This document shows, one piece after another, positions 36,424 to 45,550 of a stretch of DNA of 64,000 nucleotides. The translations under genes were made by a program, and so were the position numbers. The DNA is taken from assembly GCA_963808725.1 (NCBI GenBank), contig CAWEGO010000002.1:434001-498000 (forward strand). The letters run 5' to 3'. The stretch's first letter is position 1, and the number at the start of each line of letters is the position of its first letter. The DNA is from JAHFUA01 sp963808725. Its GTDB lineage: Bacteria; Acidobacteriota; Terriglobia; Terriglobales; Acidobacteriaceae. The notes under the pieces were generated by a model. It worked only from the letters and a program-made list of their open reading frames with translations. It searched no databases and was not told the DNA's origin.

Positions 36424-38309
36424 GTGTGTGGCATTGTCGGATACGTTGGTAAGAAGCGGGTTGTGCCCGTCATCCTGGACGGGCTGAAGCGGCTGGAATA
36501 CCGCGGCTACGACTCCGCGGGCATCGCCGTGGCGGGCAACGGCAACGGGCTGCAGATCCGCCGCGCCGAGGGCAAGCTGCGCAACCTGGAGGAGGCGATC
36601 CGCCTCAAGCCGCTGGACGGCACCTACGGCATCGGCCACACCCGCTGGGCTACCCATGGGCGTCCCACCGAGGAAAACGCCCACCCGCACCGCGATTGCA
36701 GCGGCAAGATCGTGGTGGTGCACAACGGCATCGTCGAGAACTATCTGTCGCTGAAGAAGCGGCTGCATCGAAGAAGGGCACAAGTTCTCCACCGAGACCG
36801 ACACCGAGGTCATCGCCCACCTGATCGAGAAGCATCACTTCGCCACCAGGCAACGGCCAGGCCGGTATCGCTGGAAGAGGCCGTGCGCCGGACGGTGAAA
36901 GAGCTGACCGGCGTGTTCGCACTGGCGGTGATCGCCGTAGATGAGCCCAATAAGATCGTGGCCGCGCGCAATGGCCCTCCGGCGGTGATCGGCTTGGGCA
37001 AGGACGAGTACTTCGTCGCCTCCGACGTGCCCGCGATTCTCTACCACACCCGCGACCTGTTCTTCCTGGCCGATGGCGACCTGGCCGTGATCACGCCCTC
37101 GGGCGTGCAGCTCACCGATTTCGACGGCCAGCCCGTGGCGCGCCAGGTGCAGCACATCACTTGGGACCCCATCATGGCGGAAAAGGGCGGCTTCAAGCAT
37201 TTCATGCTCAAGGAAATCTACGAGCAGCCGCGCGCCGTCCGCGACACCACTCTGGGGCGCGTTTCGCTCGATACCGGCAAGGTCTTTCTGGACGAGATGG
37301 AGATCAGCGAGGCCGAGTTTCGCAACCTGACGCAAGATTGACATTGCCGCCTGCGGCACCAGTTGGCACGCCGCGCTGGCGGGCAAATTCATGATCGAGC
37401 GGCTGGCGCGGGTGCCGGTCGAGGTGGATTACGCCAGCGAGTTCCGCTATCGCGATCCCATCATCGGACGCCCAACTCGCTGACCATGCTGATCACCCAG
37501 TCGGGCGAGACCGCCGACACCATCGCCGCCCAGCGCGAGGCCAAAGCCAAGGGCGCGAAGACGCTGGCCATCTGCAACGTGGTCGGCTCCATGGTGACCC
37601 GCGAGGCCGCGGGCACCATCTACACCCATGCCGGGCCGGAGATCGGCGTGGCCTCTACCAAGGCCTTCACCGCGCAGCTGACGGCGCTGTTCCTGTTCGC
37701 GCTCTACCTCGGCCGCACTACGCGCGGCGCTGACTGTCGATCAGGCCAAGTGCCTGCTCACCCGGAGCTGACCCGCATCCCCGGCAAGCTGGAATCGATC
37801 CTCGGCGCGCGACGAGGTCTGCGAGGACCTGGCCAAGGAATACTCGCGGGTGCAGGACTTCCTCTTCCTGGGCCGCGGCATCCACTACCCCATCGCGCTG
37901 GAAGGCGCGCTGAAGCTGAAGGAGATCTCCTACATCCACGCCGAGGGCTATCCCGCCGGCGAGATGAAGCACGGCCCCAACGCCCTGATCGACGAGAACC
38001 TGCCGGTGGTGATGCTGGCCACGTGGGATCGCAACGATCCAGACTCGGTGCTGCGCTATGAAAAGACCATGTCCAACCTGAAGGAAGTCAAGGCGCGCTC
38101 CGGCAAAGTGATTGCCGTGGCCACCGAGGGCGATGAGGACATCGCGCGAGGAGGCCGACCACGTGCTGTTCGTTCCGCCGGCCCCGGAGTTGCTGTTGCC
38201 CATCCTGGAGATCGTGCCGCTGCAGCTGCTGGCCTACCACATCGCGGTGCGCCGCGGCTGCGACGTGGACCAGCCGCGGAACCTGGCGAAGTCGGTCACC
38301 GTAGAGTAG
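36424..38309 (+). CDS. glmS: Glutamine-fructose-6-phosphate aminotransferase, multiply frame-disrupted
   Basis: Makes glucosamine-6-phosphate, the entry point to peptidoglycan precursors. A GTG start gives MCGIVGYVGKKRV with the N-terminal nucleophile Cys2. GIGHTRWATHG and NGIVENY follow, then the SIS domains (KIDIAACGTSWH, LITQSGETADT, EIGVASTKAFT, GAMKHGPNALID-like) and the C-terminal QPRNLAKSVTVE. The parts lie in three frames; removing 11 single bases (about 36769, 36847, 36863, 37333, 37468, 37470, 37726, two near 37763, 37810, 38148) gives a 624-residue protein. The gene is normally essential, which argues that the breaks are sequence errors. No glmS ribozyme is recognised. Confidence 0.85.
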
Positions 38310-38381
38310 CGCCCACGTCTCGCCTGCTATGGCGGAGAGACGCCCGCACGGAAATCCGCCGAGACGGCGGCGATGCACGCT

Positions 38382-38975
38382 TCACTTGCTGACCAGGGCC
38401 GCGTACTCCGGAGCGTTCTTCTCTTTCCACTTGATATTGCACCCCATACTTGGCCTTTGATCGCCAGAGACTGGGTGGCCCGCGAGCACCGCGTCGAGCG
38501 CGGCACGCAGGTCCTTGCCGGTAACGGGACGGCCGCTCGACGGACGGCTGTCGTCCATCTGTCCGCGGTAAACCAGCCGGCGATCCTTATCGAACACAAA
38601 AAAATCCGGCGTGCAAGCGGCGCGGTATTCCTTCGCCACTGCCTGGTTTTCGTCGAACAGATACGGGAAGGTATAGCCCACGGTGCGGGCTTCTTCTTTC
38701 ATGCCCTCGGGACCGTCGTCGGGAAACTGGGCCACGTCGTTGGAACTGATACCGACCACGGCCACGCCCCGCGCCTGGTACTCGCGCACCAGTTGCGCCA
38801 GGGGTTCGCGAACGTGTCTTACATAGGGACAGTGGTTGCAGATGAACATCACCAGCAACGCCGGAGCGCTCTTGAAGTCATCAAGCGATATGCTGCGGCC
38901 GCTGACCACATCGGGCAGACGGAATTGGGGAGCTTTGGTCCCCAGCGGAGCCATCGTAGATGGAGTTTCAGGCAT
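38382..38975 (-). CDS. Thioredoxin-fold protein (AhpC/TSA or TlpA-like)
   Basis: 197 residues. The redox motif is C-N-H-C in MFICNHCPYVRHVREP, preceded by FRLPDVVSGRSISLDDF and followed by VVGISSNDVAQFPDDGPEGM and TPDFFVFDKDRRLVYRG. This is the peroxiredoxin/TlpA-like family often called thioredoxin-family protein. No signal peptide is seen with the start at 38975, where CGGAGG lies five bases upstream; a longer in-frame start at 39332 is unsupported. It diverges from cstA. Confidence 0.85.
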   Translation of the reverse strand: MPETPSTMAPLGTKAPQFRLPDVVSGRSISLDDFKSAPALLVMFICNHCPYVRHVREPLAQLVREYQARGVAVVGISSNDVAQFPDDGPEGMKEEARTVGYTFPYLFDENQAVAKEYRAACTPDFFVFDKDRRLVYRGQMDDSRPSSGRPVTGKDLRAALDAVLAGHPVSGDQRPSMGCNIKWKEKNAPEYAALVSK

Positions 38976-39055
38976 GGCAACCTCCGAGCCAAAGAATACA
39001 ACTAACAGCATAGCGGAACCGGCCGAAGCCCTCCAAGCGCTGCGCCGCGCTGTGT

Positions 39056-39261
39056 TACAATCGACACCCCCCAGGGTGACAGCTGTCGGAAACCGTAGGG
39101 GCTCCCCGGCGCATATTGGATGCGGTAAGGCGGCGCCGAGGGTTGTGCCTGGTCCTCCTGTCTCACCCATGAACTGACCAGGCGCCGGGCCCGGGCGTGA
39201 TGTCGCTGTTTTTGCAGCTTCTCTTCGCTCATCGGAACCTAGAGTTCCAGAGGAGTCCGAC
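39056..39261 (+). promoter_or_regulatory. Candidate structured 5' leader of cstA
   Basis: TACAAT at 39056-39061 is a plausible -10 box giving an about 195-base leader. GGGTGA (39074-39079) can pair with TCACCC (39163-39168) and enclose a GGGG/CCCC hairpin (39098-39107) and a GGCGC/GCGCC helix (39108-39137). GCCTGGTC (39147-39154) is perfectly complementary to GACCAGGC (39176-39183), which crosses the first helix and suggests a pseudoknot or two alternative folds. GAGGAG precedes the cstA ATG. It matches no riboswitch class I can name. Confidence 0.4.
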
Positions 39262-41331
39262 ATGAATATCCGGCTATGGATTTTGATCCTTGTTTTGATC
39301 CCCGTTCTGGTGGCAGGTGGATTCGTAGTCACCCACCATGCTATGAACGCTAGCGTGGTGGCCGTGCTGGGCGCGGTGATGATTTACCTGGCCTACACCC
39401 GGTACGCGCGGCGCATCGACCGCGAGGTCATCCAGCCCGACGCCAAGAAAGCTACTCCCGCCCGCATGTACATGGATGGCGTGGATTACATGCCGACCAG
39501 CCGCAACGTGCTCTACGGATACCACTTCAAGTCCATTGCCGCTGCCGGTCCCATCGTGGGACCGATCGTGGCGGTTGCGATCTGGGGATGGCTGCCTTCG
39601 CTGCTATGGCTCATTCTGGGCGTGACGTTCCTCGGCTGGGCCAGCGACTATTCCGCCATCATGGTGGCGGTGCGCAATGACGGCAATTCACTCTCGGCCA
39701 TTGCCCACCGGCTGATCGCGCCGCGCACGCGGATCATCCTGTTCGTGTTCATCTTCTTCTATCTGCTGCTGCTGGCGGGCGCATTCGTGGGCATTCTGGC
39801 GGGCATTTTCGATCCTCGTGCCGATGTGCCCTTCGGCATCCTGATGCTTGCCATCATGGGGCTGGTCGCAGGCCAGGTGCTCTACCGCTGGAAGTTGGAC
39901 CTGATCGTGGTGACCTTCATCACCGTAGGCATCGTCTGGGCTTCGATCGCGATCGGGGCCACGGGGCTGACCCCGGTCAAGGGCGCAACGCCGGAGGGGA
40001 AGCCGGCAGCGGCGATGACCTATACCGGGCCCATCAACTCAATCGTGAACAAGATCGATGATGGCATCAACCGCCTCAGCGGTGGCAAGGCGCTGTATAC
40101 CGTGGTCGATCCCACCCGCTCCGATCCGCGGCTGGCGGTCAGCGTGGTTAATCCCGAGGGTAAGATCGTTCCTAAATACCTGAACCAGAACGGCGCCATC
40201 CGGATGCTGCCTTCGTTCCTGTTCTGGTGCATCTTCGTCTTCGCATTTTCCTACCTGGGAACGGTACTGCCGATCTGGCGCTTCGCCCAGCCGGTGAATT
40301 ACCTGGGATTTTGGGTGACCTTTCTGACCATCGGACTTTCGGCGATAGGGGCGGTTGTTGGAGGCATACGGGCTCTGTTGGGGAATGCCGAACTGGCGCA
40401 GGCGATCACCTTCCAGAGCGCGGTGTTCAAAACCTGGATGCCGGTGAGCCAAGTCAAGGACGCGGCCGGCAACATCTTGCAGGCGCACCCGGCAATCCAG
40501 CCGATCTGGCCAATGCTGTTCGTGACCATCGCCTGCGGCGCAATCTCCGGATGGCACGCGCTGTTCGGCTCCATCGGCACGGCGCGGCAATTGGAGTATG
40601 AGACCGATGGCCTGCCCGTCGGCGGCGGCAGCATGTTCAGCGAAAACGCCTTGGGGCTGCTGTCACTGGTGGCCATCTCCATCACTGGCGCGGCGGGCGC
40701 CGGAGCATTTGCCGGCGGTGTAGGCAAACTGCTGGGCATGTTGACGTTCGGCGCCATCCCGCAGAACTACGGCACCGCGTTGGGCTTCGGTGTGTTCGTG
40801 GTGATCGTGCTGACGGTGGTGCAGCTCGTCTTCCGCGTGATGCGCGTGGCGCTGGGCGAATGGCTGGGCGACGCCTGGGTGGGCTTTAAGAACGCTCACA
40901 TCGCGGCCTTCATCTCCATGCTGCTCACGCTGCTGCTGGTCCTGAGCGGCACCTGGGTCTACCTCTGGCAGTTGTTTGGAGCGTCGAACCAGTTGATGGC
41001 CGCGCTGAGCCTGCTGATCGTGAGCCTGTGGCTGAAGTCGGTGGGCAAGAGTCCGCGCTTTGCCCTTTATCCGATGCTGTTCATGTACATCACCACCATG
41101 GCCGCGATGGTGGTGACGGCCTACAACTTGTACGCCAGCATCCTTTCTAACCCGAAGATCGCGGCGCAGCCGGTCAACGTAATTGGCGCCGTGGTCATGA
41201 TCATCGTGACGGCGCTGCTGTTCGTAGCTTCAGCCCTGATCGCCTACGATGCGTGGCGAGCCTGGACGCGGATGAAGCCGGCGGCGCCCGCCCAGGGGAA
41301 GGAGCCGGTGCTGGCGCCGGCGGCGCGGTAA
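39262..41331 (+). CDS. cstA: Carbon starvation protein CstA family transporter
   Basis: 689-residue inner-membrane protein with about 16 hydrophobic segments. CstA-family proteins import peptides and/or pyruvate, often under carbon limitation. Family features include ARMYMDGVDYMPTSRNVLYG, HFKSIAAAGPIVGPIVAVAI, SDYSAIMVAVRNDGNSLSAI and the C-terminal GASNQLMAALSLL. The ribosome binding site is strong (AGAGGAG). It is preceded by a long, potentially structured leader and is divergent from the thioredoxin-fold gene. Confidence 0.95.
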   Translation: MNIRLWILILVLIPVLVAGGFVVTHHAMNASVVAVLGAVMIYLAYTRYARRIDREVIQPDAKKATPARMYMDGVDYMPTSRNVLYGYHFKSIAAAGPIVGPIVAVAIWGWLPSLLWLILGVTFLGWASDYSAIMVAVRNDGNSLSAIAHRLIAPRTRIILFVFIFFYLLLLAGAFVGILAGIFDPRADVPFGILMLAIMGLVAGQVLYRWKLDLIVVTFITVGIVWASIAIGATGLTPVKGATPEGKPAAAMTYTGPINSIVNKIDDGINRLSGGKALYTVVDPTRSDPRLAVSVVNPEGKIVPKYLNQNGAIRMLPSFLFWCIFVFAFSYLGTVLPIWRFAQPVNYLGFWVTFLTIGLSAIGAVVGGIRALLGNAELAQAITFQSAVFKTWMPVSQVKDAAGNILQAHPAIQPIWPMLFVTIACGAISGWHALFGSIGTARQLEYETDGLPVGGGSMFSENALGLLSLVAISITGAAGAGAFAGGVGKLLGMLTFGAIPQNYGTALGFGVFVVIVLTVVQLVFRVMRVALGEWLGDAWVGFKNAHIAAFISMLLTLLLVLSGTWVYLWQLFGASNQLMAALSLLIVSLWLKSVGKSPRFALYPMLFMYITTMAAMVVTAYNLYASILSNPKIAAQPVNVIGAVVMIIVTALLFVASALIAYDAWRAWTRMKPAAPAQGKEPVLAPAAR

Positions 41332-41352
41332 GGCAGTGTGGTCTGTCTTTGC

Positions 41353-41982
41353 TCAGGCTTGCTCGCCGAGCTTGCGCAGGGTTTCGAAGACGGTGCTGGC
41401 CGGCAGCTTTTTGAGTTCGGCCAGAGGCCAGTGCACCTCGAAGTTGGGATCGTGCCGCTGGATGGACAGCCGTATCAGCGGACAGCCCGAAAGTGCGGCA
41501 AGTTCCAGAACCCGGCTGGCAGACGCCGGTGGCTCGGGTGCGTAGGCGACTAGCGGTTCGCCCACGGTGACCGGTTGCCATTTCTGGTTGCGAAGCTGGG
41601 CTTCGCGGCCGCGCGCCGACCAGGCTTTGGGTTGGAAGGCCTCGAACTCGAAACCGGGCAGCTTGTGCATGCGGCTGCGGAAGATGAACAGGTCGCGGCG
41701 TCCACGGGCGCGGGCCAGAAACCACAGCGGGGCGATGTCGCGGGGCTCGAGCACGAACAGCACCTCGGCCTCGCGAAACGGGCGCTTGGCGTTCGGGATC
41801 TTCAGTTGCACGACGGAAGATCCCAGCCAGTGCAGCGTGGTTTTGTCGCCCACCAGCGGCAAGCCACCCTGGGCCCAGCGCATGGCATCATCACCGCGGC
41901 GGACATTGCGGTGCGTGCCCAGGGCAAAGCCGCCGACGACGATAAGAATGACGAGAATGAACAGCGCCAGATTGGGTGACAT
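41353..41982 (-). CDS. Hypothetical single-pass membrane protein
   Basis: About 209 residues beginning MSPNLALFILVILIVVGGFA, one N-terminal transmembrane helix, followed by a soluble domain (LPLVGDKTTLHWLGSSVVQL, LFVLEPRDIAPLWFLARARG, FIFRSRMHKLPGFEFEAFQP). No family is recognised. The start is set so that the helix is N-terminal; an in-frame ATG at 42093 would overlap the divergent gene. It is divergent from the small-protein/ArsA module, 62 bases away, and could be functionally related to it. Confidence 0.65.
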   Translation of the reverse strand: MSPNLALFILVILIVVGGFALGTHRNVRRGDDAMRWAQGGLPLVGDKTTLHWLGSSVVQLKIPNAKRPFREAEVLFVLEPRDIAPLWFLARARGRRDLFIFRSRMHKLPGFEFEAFQPKAWSARGREAQLRNQKWQPVTVGEPLVAYAPEPPASASRVLELAALSGCPLIRLSIQRHDPNFEVHWPLAELKKLPASTVFETLRKLGEQA

Positions 41983-42044
41983 GGGAGCTCGCCACGTGGC
42001 TTTGAGCGGCGCGCTGATTATGGCACAGTAGAGGCAGGCAGAGA

Positions 42045-42341
42045 ATGGCGGGGCAGAGCGGCCAGGGCCAGCGGGTGGGAATGCTGAAGACAATCCGCGA
42101 ATTCATCTACGGCATGTACGCCTTCGAGTTCGAGAGGCAGGCGGTCGAGATGCGCGCGGAGCTGGAATCGGCATTCATGCTGATCACCATGGGCGACATG
42201 CTGGGTGTCCCGGTGATTCCACCGCTCTACTCGCTGCGCCTGCTGCCCTACGTCATGCCACAGGTCGCCACCTGGAAGCGCCGGGTGATGCGCGAGCGCG
42301 AGCTTTCCGACCGGGAAGAGTTCCATTTGCACGGAGTGTGA
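42045..42341 (+). CDS. Small ArsA-module protein A (uncharacterised)
   Basis: 98 residues, paralogous to the next gene. The shared core is ITMGDMLGVPVIPPLYSLRL followed by LPYVMPQVATWKRR, preceded by a helical segment (IREFIYGMYAFEFERQAVEM). The core is hydrophobic with two or three prolines and could be membrane-associated, though not a clear transmembrane helix. No known family is recognised. It is the first of four genes (two small paralogues, then two ArsA-type ATPases) on one strand, which suggests that one small protein works with each ATPase. Confidence 0.65.
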   Translation: MAGQSGQGQRVGMLKTIREFIYGMYAFEFERQAVEMRAELESAFMLITMGDMLGVPVIPPLYSLRLLPYVMPQVATWKRRVMRERELSDREEFHLHGV

Positions 42342-42424
42342 AGGATGGCTGTCGGTCGTCGGCCTTCGGTCGTCGGCCAAAAGCCAAGAGCGAAAAGCCA
42401 GCAGCTAGAAGCTAGGAGCCAACA
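42342..42424. repeat. Spacer of short direct repeats
   Basis: CGGTCGTCGGC occurs twice in tandem (42352-42376), followed by AGCCAAGAGC / AGCCAGCAGC / AGAAGCTAGGAGCC-type units. Similar AAGCCAAGAGCCAAAAGC units lie at 29311-29341. These look like low-complexity dispersed spacer repeats, not coding DNA. Confidence 0.45.
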
Positions 42425-42715
42425 ATGCCAGACAAACCGGAAAAGCCCGAAAAGAAAGAAGAGAAGCAAGGATTCTTTGGCCGAGTGAAGGAGATCGCCT
42501 ACGGGATGAGCGCGCACGACATGTCGCGCTATGCCATGCGCACGCGCGCCAGCATGGAGCACCTGTTCATCCTGATCACCATGGGCGACCTCATCGGCGT
42601 CCCCATCCTGCCGCCGTATTATTCGCTGCGGCTGCTGCCCTACGTGGTGCCCAACATCTCCACCTGGAAGCGGCGCATGCTGCGCGAGAAGGACGTTTCG
42701 GACGCGATGTTTTGA
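42425..42715 (+). CDS. Small ArsA-module protein B (uncharacterised)
   Basis: 96 residues. It starts with a charged Lys/Glu/Pro-rich tail (MPDKPEKPEKKEEKQ), then FFGRVKEIAYGMSAHDMSRY and the core shared with the preceding gene (ITMGDLIGVPILPPYYSLRL, then LPYVVPNISTWKRR). About 25 core positions are identical between the two, so this is a recent or strongly constrained duplication. It lies 91 bases upstream of the first ArsA-type gene. Function is unknown. Confidence 0.68.
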   Translation: MPDKPEKPEKKEEKQGFFGRVKEIAYGMSAHDMSRYAMRTRASMEHLFILITMGDLIGVPILPPYYSLRLLPYVVPNISTWKRRMLREKDVSDAMF

Positions 42716-42716
42716 G

Positions 42717-42780
42717 AACCAGTACTCAGTACCCAGTACCCAGAGAACCCCGCGTCAATTCTAAAGTACCGAGTACTTCG
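42717..42780. repeat. Repeat-rich hairpin spacer before the ArsA-type genes
   Basis: AGTACTCAGTACCCAGTACCCAG is followed, after about 25 bases, by AAGTACCGAGTACT. The two can pair over about 12 bp with one mismatch. It may be a spacer repeat of the dispersed kind or a transcription attenuating hairpin between the small genes and the ATPases. Confidence 0.4.
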
Positions 42781-42806
42781 AAAATCCGCAGTCATACGAG
42801 GAACGC

Positions 42807-43796
42807 ATGGGAATGAGAGAGACTTTTGACCAGAACAAGGACCGTCGCTACATCATGTTCGGCGGCAAAGGTGGCCTGGGGAAGACCACTTTCTCGGCGG
42901 CGACAGCCTTCTGGCTGGCGCAGCAGGGGCACAAGGTGCTGGTCTTCTCCGTCGACCCGCAAGCCTCGCTGAGCGACATTTTCCAGAAGGACATCTTCGG
43001 CAAGGGGCCGGTGAAGGTGATGGACAACCTTTGGGCCCAGGAGATCGACGCCGACTCGCACATCAAGCAACGTACCAGAACGAGATCCGCAAGAAGATCC
43101 TCGACATGTATGGCATGGAGCAGGTGCCGGACGAGATCGAGCAGTATATCCAGGCGGCGTCGGCCGAGCCCGCCATGGAAGAATCGGCCATCTTCGACGC
43201 GGTGGTGGACATCGTGGTGAGTGGCGAATACGACTACTACATCTACGACCTGGTGCCGCTCGGCCACGCGCTCTACTACCTCTCCATGGCCAAGGTCTAC
43301 GACGAGTGGATCAACCGCATCACCAAGCTCCGCGAAGAGATGCGAGAGCACGAGGAGATGGTGGCGCGCATCAAGCGCGAGAAGACCACAGAAGAGGACC
43401 ACATCCTCAGCGAGCTGCAGTACATCAAGAACCGCATCAACCAGTCCTCCAGCATCCTCACCGACAAGAAGAAGACGGCGTTCTTCTTCGTGGTGGTGCC
43501 GGAAGAGATGATCATCCTGGACACGGAGAAAGCGGCGCAACTGTTCGCCAAATTCGACGTGCCCATTGCCGGCTACGTGGTCAACCGCGTGCTGCCCAGC
43601 GACCTGGTGAGGAGAGACATCCCTCCCTACCTGCAGAACCGGCTGAAGATGCAGGGCCACTACCTGGAAGAGATCGACAAGACCTTCGGCAAGCAGGTGG
43701 TGGGACGACGTTCCGGAGCTGGAGCGCGACGTCACCGGGCTGGGGATGATCGAGAAGCTGGCCGGCCTGATGTACGGCAACGGAAACGGGAGGTGA
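42807..43796 (+). CDS. ArsA/Get3-family ATPase 1, frame-disrupted
   Basis: Anion-pump/Get3-type ATPase. The deviant Walker A is GGKGGLGKTT at 19-28, followed by SVDPQASLSDIFQ (Switch I/A' region, Asp50). Later segments are YDYYIYDLVPLGHALYYLSM (the Switch II area), a long coiled stretch (EEMREHEEMVARIKREKTTE), FFFVVVPEEMIILDTEKAA and PIAGYVVNRVLPSD. Removing two bases near 43068-43071 and one near 43705 gives 328 residues. It lacks the duplicated two-halves arrangement of plasmid ArsA, and acts with the next gene. Confidence 0.8.
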
Positions 43797-43800
43797 TGAC

Positions 43801-44800
43801 ATGGCAGAGATCAAACAGTCGATGACCGAATACGCGACGGCGCATCCGAAGCTGAAGTTCACCTTCTTCGGCGGCAAGGGCGGCGTGGGTAAGACGGTCA
43901 TGGCCGGCGTCACGGCGCTGCATCTGGCGCAGACGGGCAAACGCACTATGCTGGCCTCCACCAACCCGGTGCACTAGCTAAGCGGCCTGCTCGATCAGGA
44001 CGTCTACGGCAAGGCGACGGCGGTGACCGGCGTCCCCAACCTGTGGGCGTACGAGATCGACACCAAGGAGACTATCGAGCGCTCCAAGCAGGACATCAAG
44101 CAGAAGATCCGCTGGTTCCTCAAGTTCGCCGAGATCTCCACCCAGGCGGACTCGTTCGTCGAGAGCGCCACCATGAACCCGGCCTTCGAAGAGTCGGCCA
44201 TGTTCGAGAACATGGTGGACCTGATGTTCAGGAACGAGTACGACGCCTACGTCTTCGACACCGCGCCTACGGCCAACGCCCGCCGCCTGCTGGGCATGAG
44301 CAAGGTGTACTCGCTGTGGGTGAACAAGATGGTGAAGTCGCGCGAGGAAGCGCAGTCGCTGCGCGAGCTGCTGTCAGCTTCACCAAGAAGAAGGAAGCCG
44401 ATCCGCTGATGGAGTATCTGCTCAGCTTCCGCGAGCGCATCATCCACGCCCGCGATCTGCTCACCGATCCGGAGTCTGACCGCGTTCTTCTTCGTGACCC
44501 TGCCGGAGGCGCTGCCCATCGCGGTGATCAAGCGCTTCATCAACTGGTTCCACGATTTCGGCATCCCGGTGGGCGGGGTGATGGTCAACATGGTCATCCA
44601 GAAGGACCAGGTGAAGCCCGACTCGCCCGAGTTTGTGAAGAACCGTGTGGCCATGCAGGATTCCTACATGGACGAGATCTGGCGCGACTTTGACAGACGT
44701 GCGCGCCATCATCCCGCTGTTCGACAACGAAGTGCGCGGCACGGCGGCGCTGAAGATGGTGGCCGACCGCGCCTTCCCGCAGGCGGTGGGGGCGCGCTAA
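43801..44800 (+). CDS. ArsA/Get3-family ATPase 2, frame-disrupted and with an in-frame TAG
   Basis: Second ATPase, with its ATG four bases after the stop of the first. The P-loop GGKGGVGKT is at 24-32. The family Asp-Pro-Ala-His motif reads STNPVH here (Asn for Asp), and is followed directly by TAG (43975-43977) where Ser is expected before LSGLLDQDVYG. NPAFEESAMFENMVDLMF, YDAYVFDTAPTANARRLLGM and FFFVTLPEALPIAVIKRF follow, with about four extra bases (two near 44374, 44478, 44695). Corrected length about 331. Whether TAG is an error, readthrough or decay is undecided. Confidence 0.72.
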
Positions 44801-44806
44801 AAATCA

Positions 44807-44861
44807 GCCACGGATTGGCACGGATGGCCCATTGGTCCGCGAAAATCCGTGGCCTTTTTTT
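44807..44861 (+). terminator. Intrinsic terminator after the ArsA-type genes
   Basis: GCCACGGATT (44807-44816) pairs perfectly with AATCCGTGGC (44844-44853), followed by CTTTTTTTAT. It begins six bases after the ATPase-2 stop. The loop is 27 bases and contains a second, partial CACGGAT unit. Confidence 0.75.
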
Positions 44862-44874
44862 ATCCACAATCCAC

Positions 44875-45384
44875 ATGCACCAGAGTGGCAGATTCCTAGT
44901 AAGATACGGGGATTCCTGGAGGTGGGGTGTGCCGGTCCTGGTGGTGGTTGCCGCGGTGGTGGCCTTCGTCTTGATTGTCAGCCTGTTGTTGCTGGCCGAC
45001 GTGGCGGAACGCAAACACGTCCGGCAATTGCGCCTGGGGCCGCTGAGCCAGCCCTTCTCCGCGCTCTCCATCGTGCATGCCTTCGATCCTGAGCGCTTCA
45101 TGCTGTGGGACACGCAACTGCCGCTGCTCGAGCAACTCAGTTCCGCCGGACCCAAAGGATGTGCGCTGGCACAGCTCTACGCTTTCTACCTGGGGTTGTG
45201 CCGGCGTTTTCCGGAACTGTACGAGGGCTCCAGCTTCGAGCACTGGCTAGGATTCCTGGTGGCCTCAGAACTGGTGCGGCTGGAAAGCGATCGCGGCTGC
45301 ATCACCGCCGAAGGGCGCCAGTTCGTGCAGGAATTCCGGAAGTGCCGCGTCACCGCTGAGCGCCGCACTGCGGCATCCCGATAG
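44875..45384 (+). CDS. Hypothetical single-pass membrane protein
   Basis: 169 residues. A hydrophobic helix near the N-terminus (LVVVAAVVAFVLIVSLLLLA) is followed by a soluble domain (LSIVHAFDPERFMLWDTQLP, CALAQLYAFYLGLCRRFPEL, LGFLVASELVRLESDRGCIT). The C-terminal part looks like a helical domain related to winged-helix folds, but no family is recognised. It is separated from the ATPase genes by a terminator, so it is likely an independent unit. Confidence 0.6.
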   Translation: MHQSGRFLVRYGDSWRWGVPVLVVVAAVVAFVLIVSLLLLADVAERKHVRQLRLGPLSQPFSALSIVHAFDPERFMLWDTQLPLLEQLSSAGPKGCALAQLYAFYLGLCRRFPELYEGSSFEHWLGFLVASELVRLESDRGCITAEGRQFVQEFRKCRVTAERRTAASR

Positions 45385-45550
45385 GCGCAAACGCGACGGC
45401 CCGCCGCTGGCATGCTCAGTAGCCCTGTCCAATAAAGCGCCCTGAAAATCCGTGCTGGGAAATTCCCGGCGCGGGAACTCCGTTCCAAATGAGATTCAAC
45501 ACCCTATTCCTGCCTTGAAAGATGGGCGCTAGCCGCGAGCTATCCGCCAT

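Noticed and set aside
36300..36424. glmS ribozyme upstream of glmS
   Set aside because: No recognisable ribozyme core or conserved cleavage context in the short leader.
36760..38150. Programmed ribosomal frameshifting in glmS
   Set aside because: Eleven separate shifts without slippery sequences cannot be programmed; sequence error is far simpler.
42717..42780. Possible CRISPR array
   Set aside because: Units are short, irregular and without unique spacers; they are low-complexity spacer repeats.
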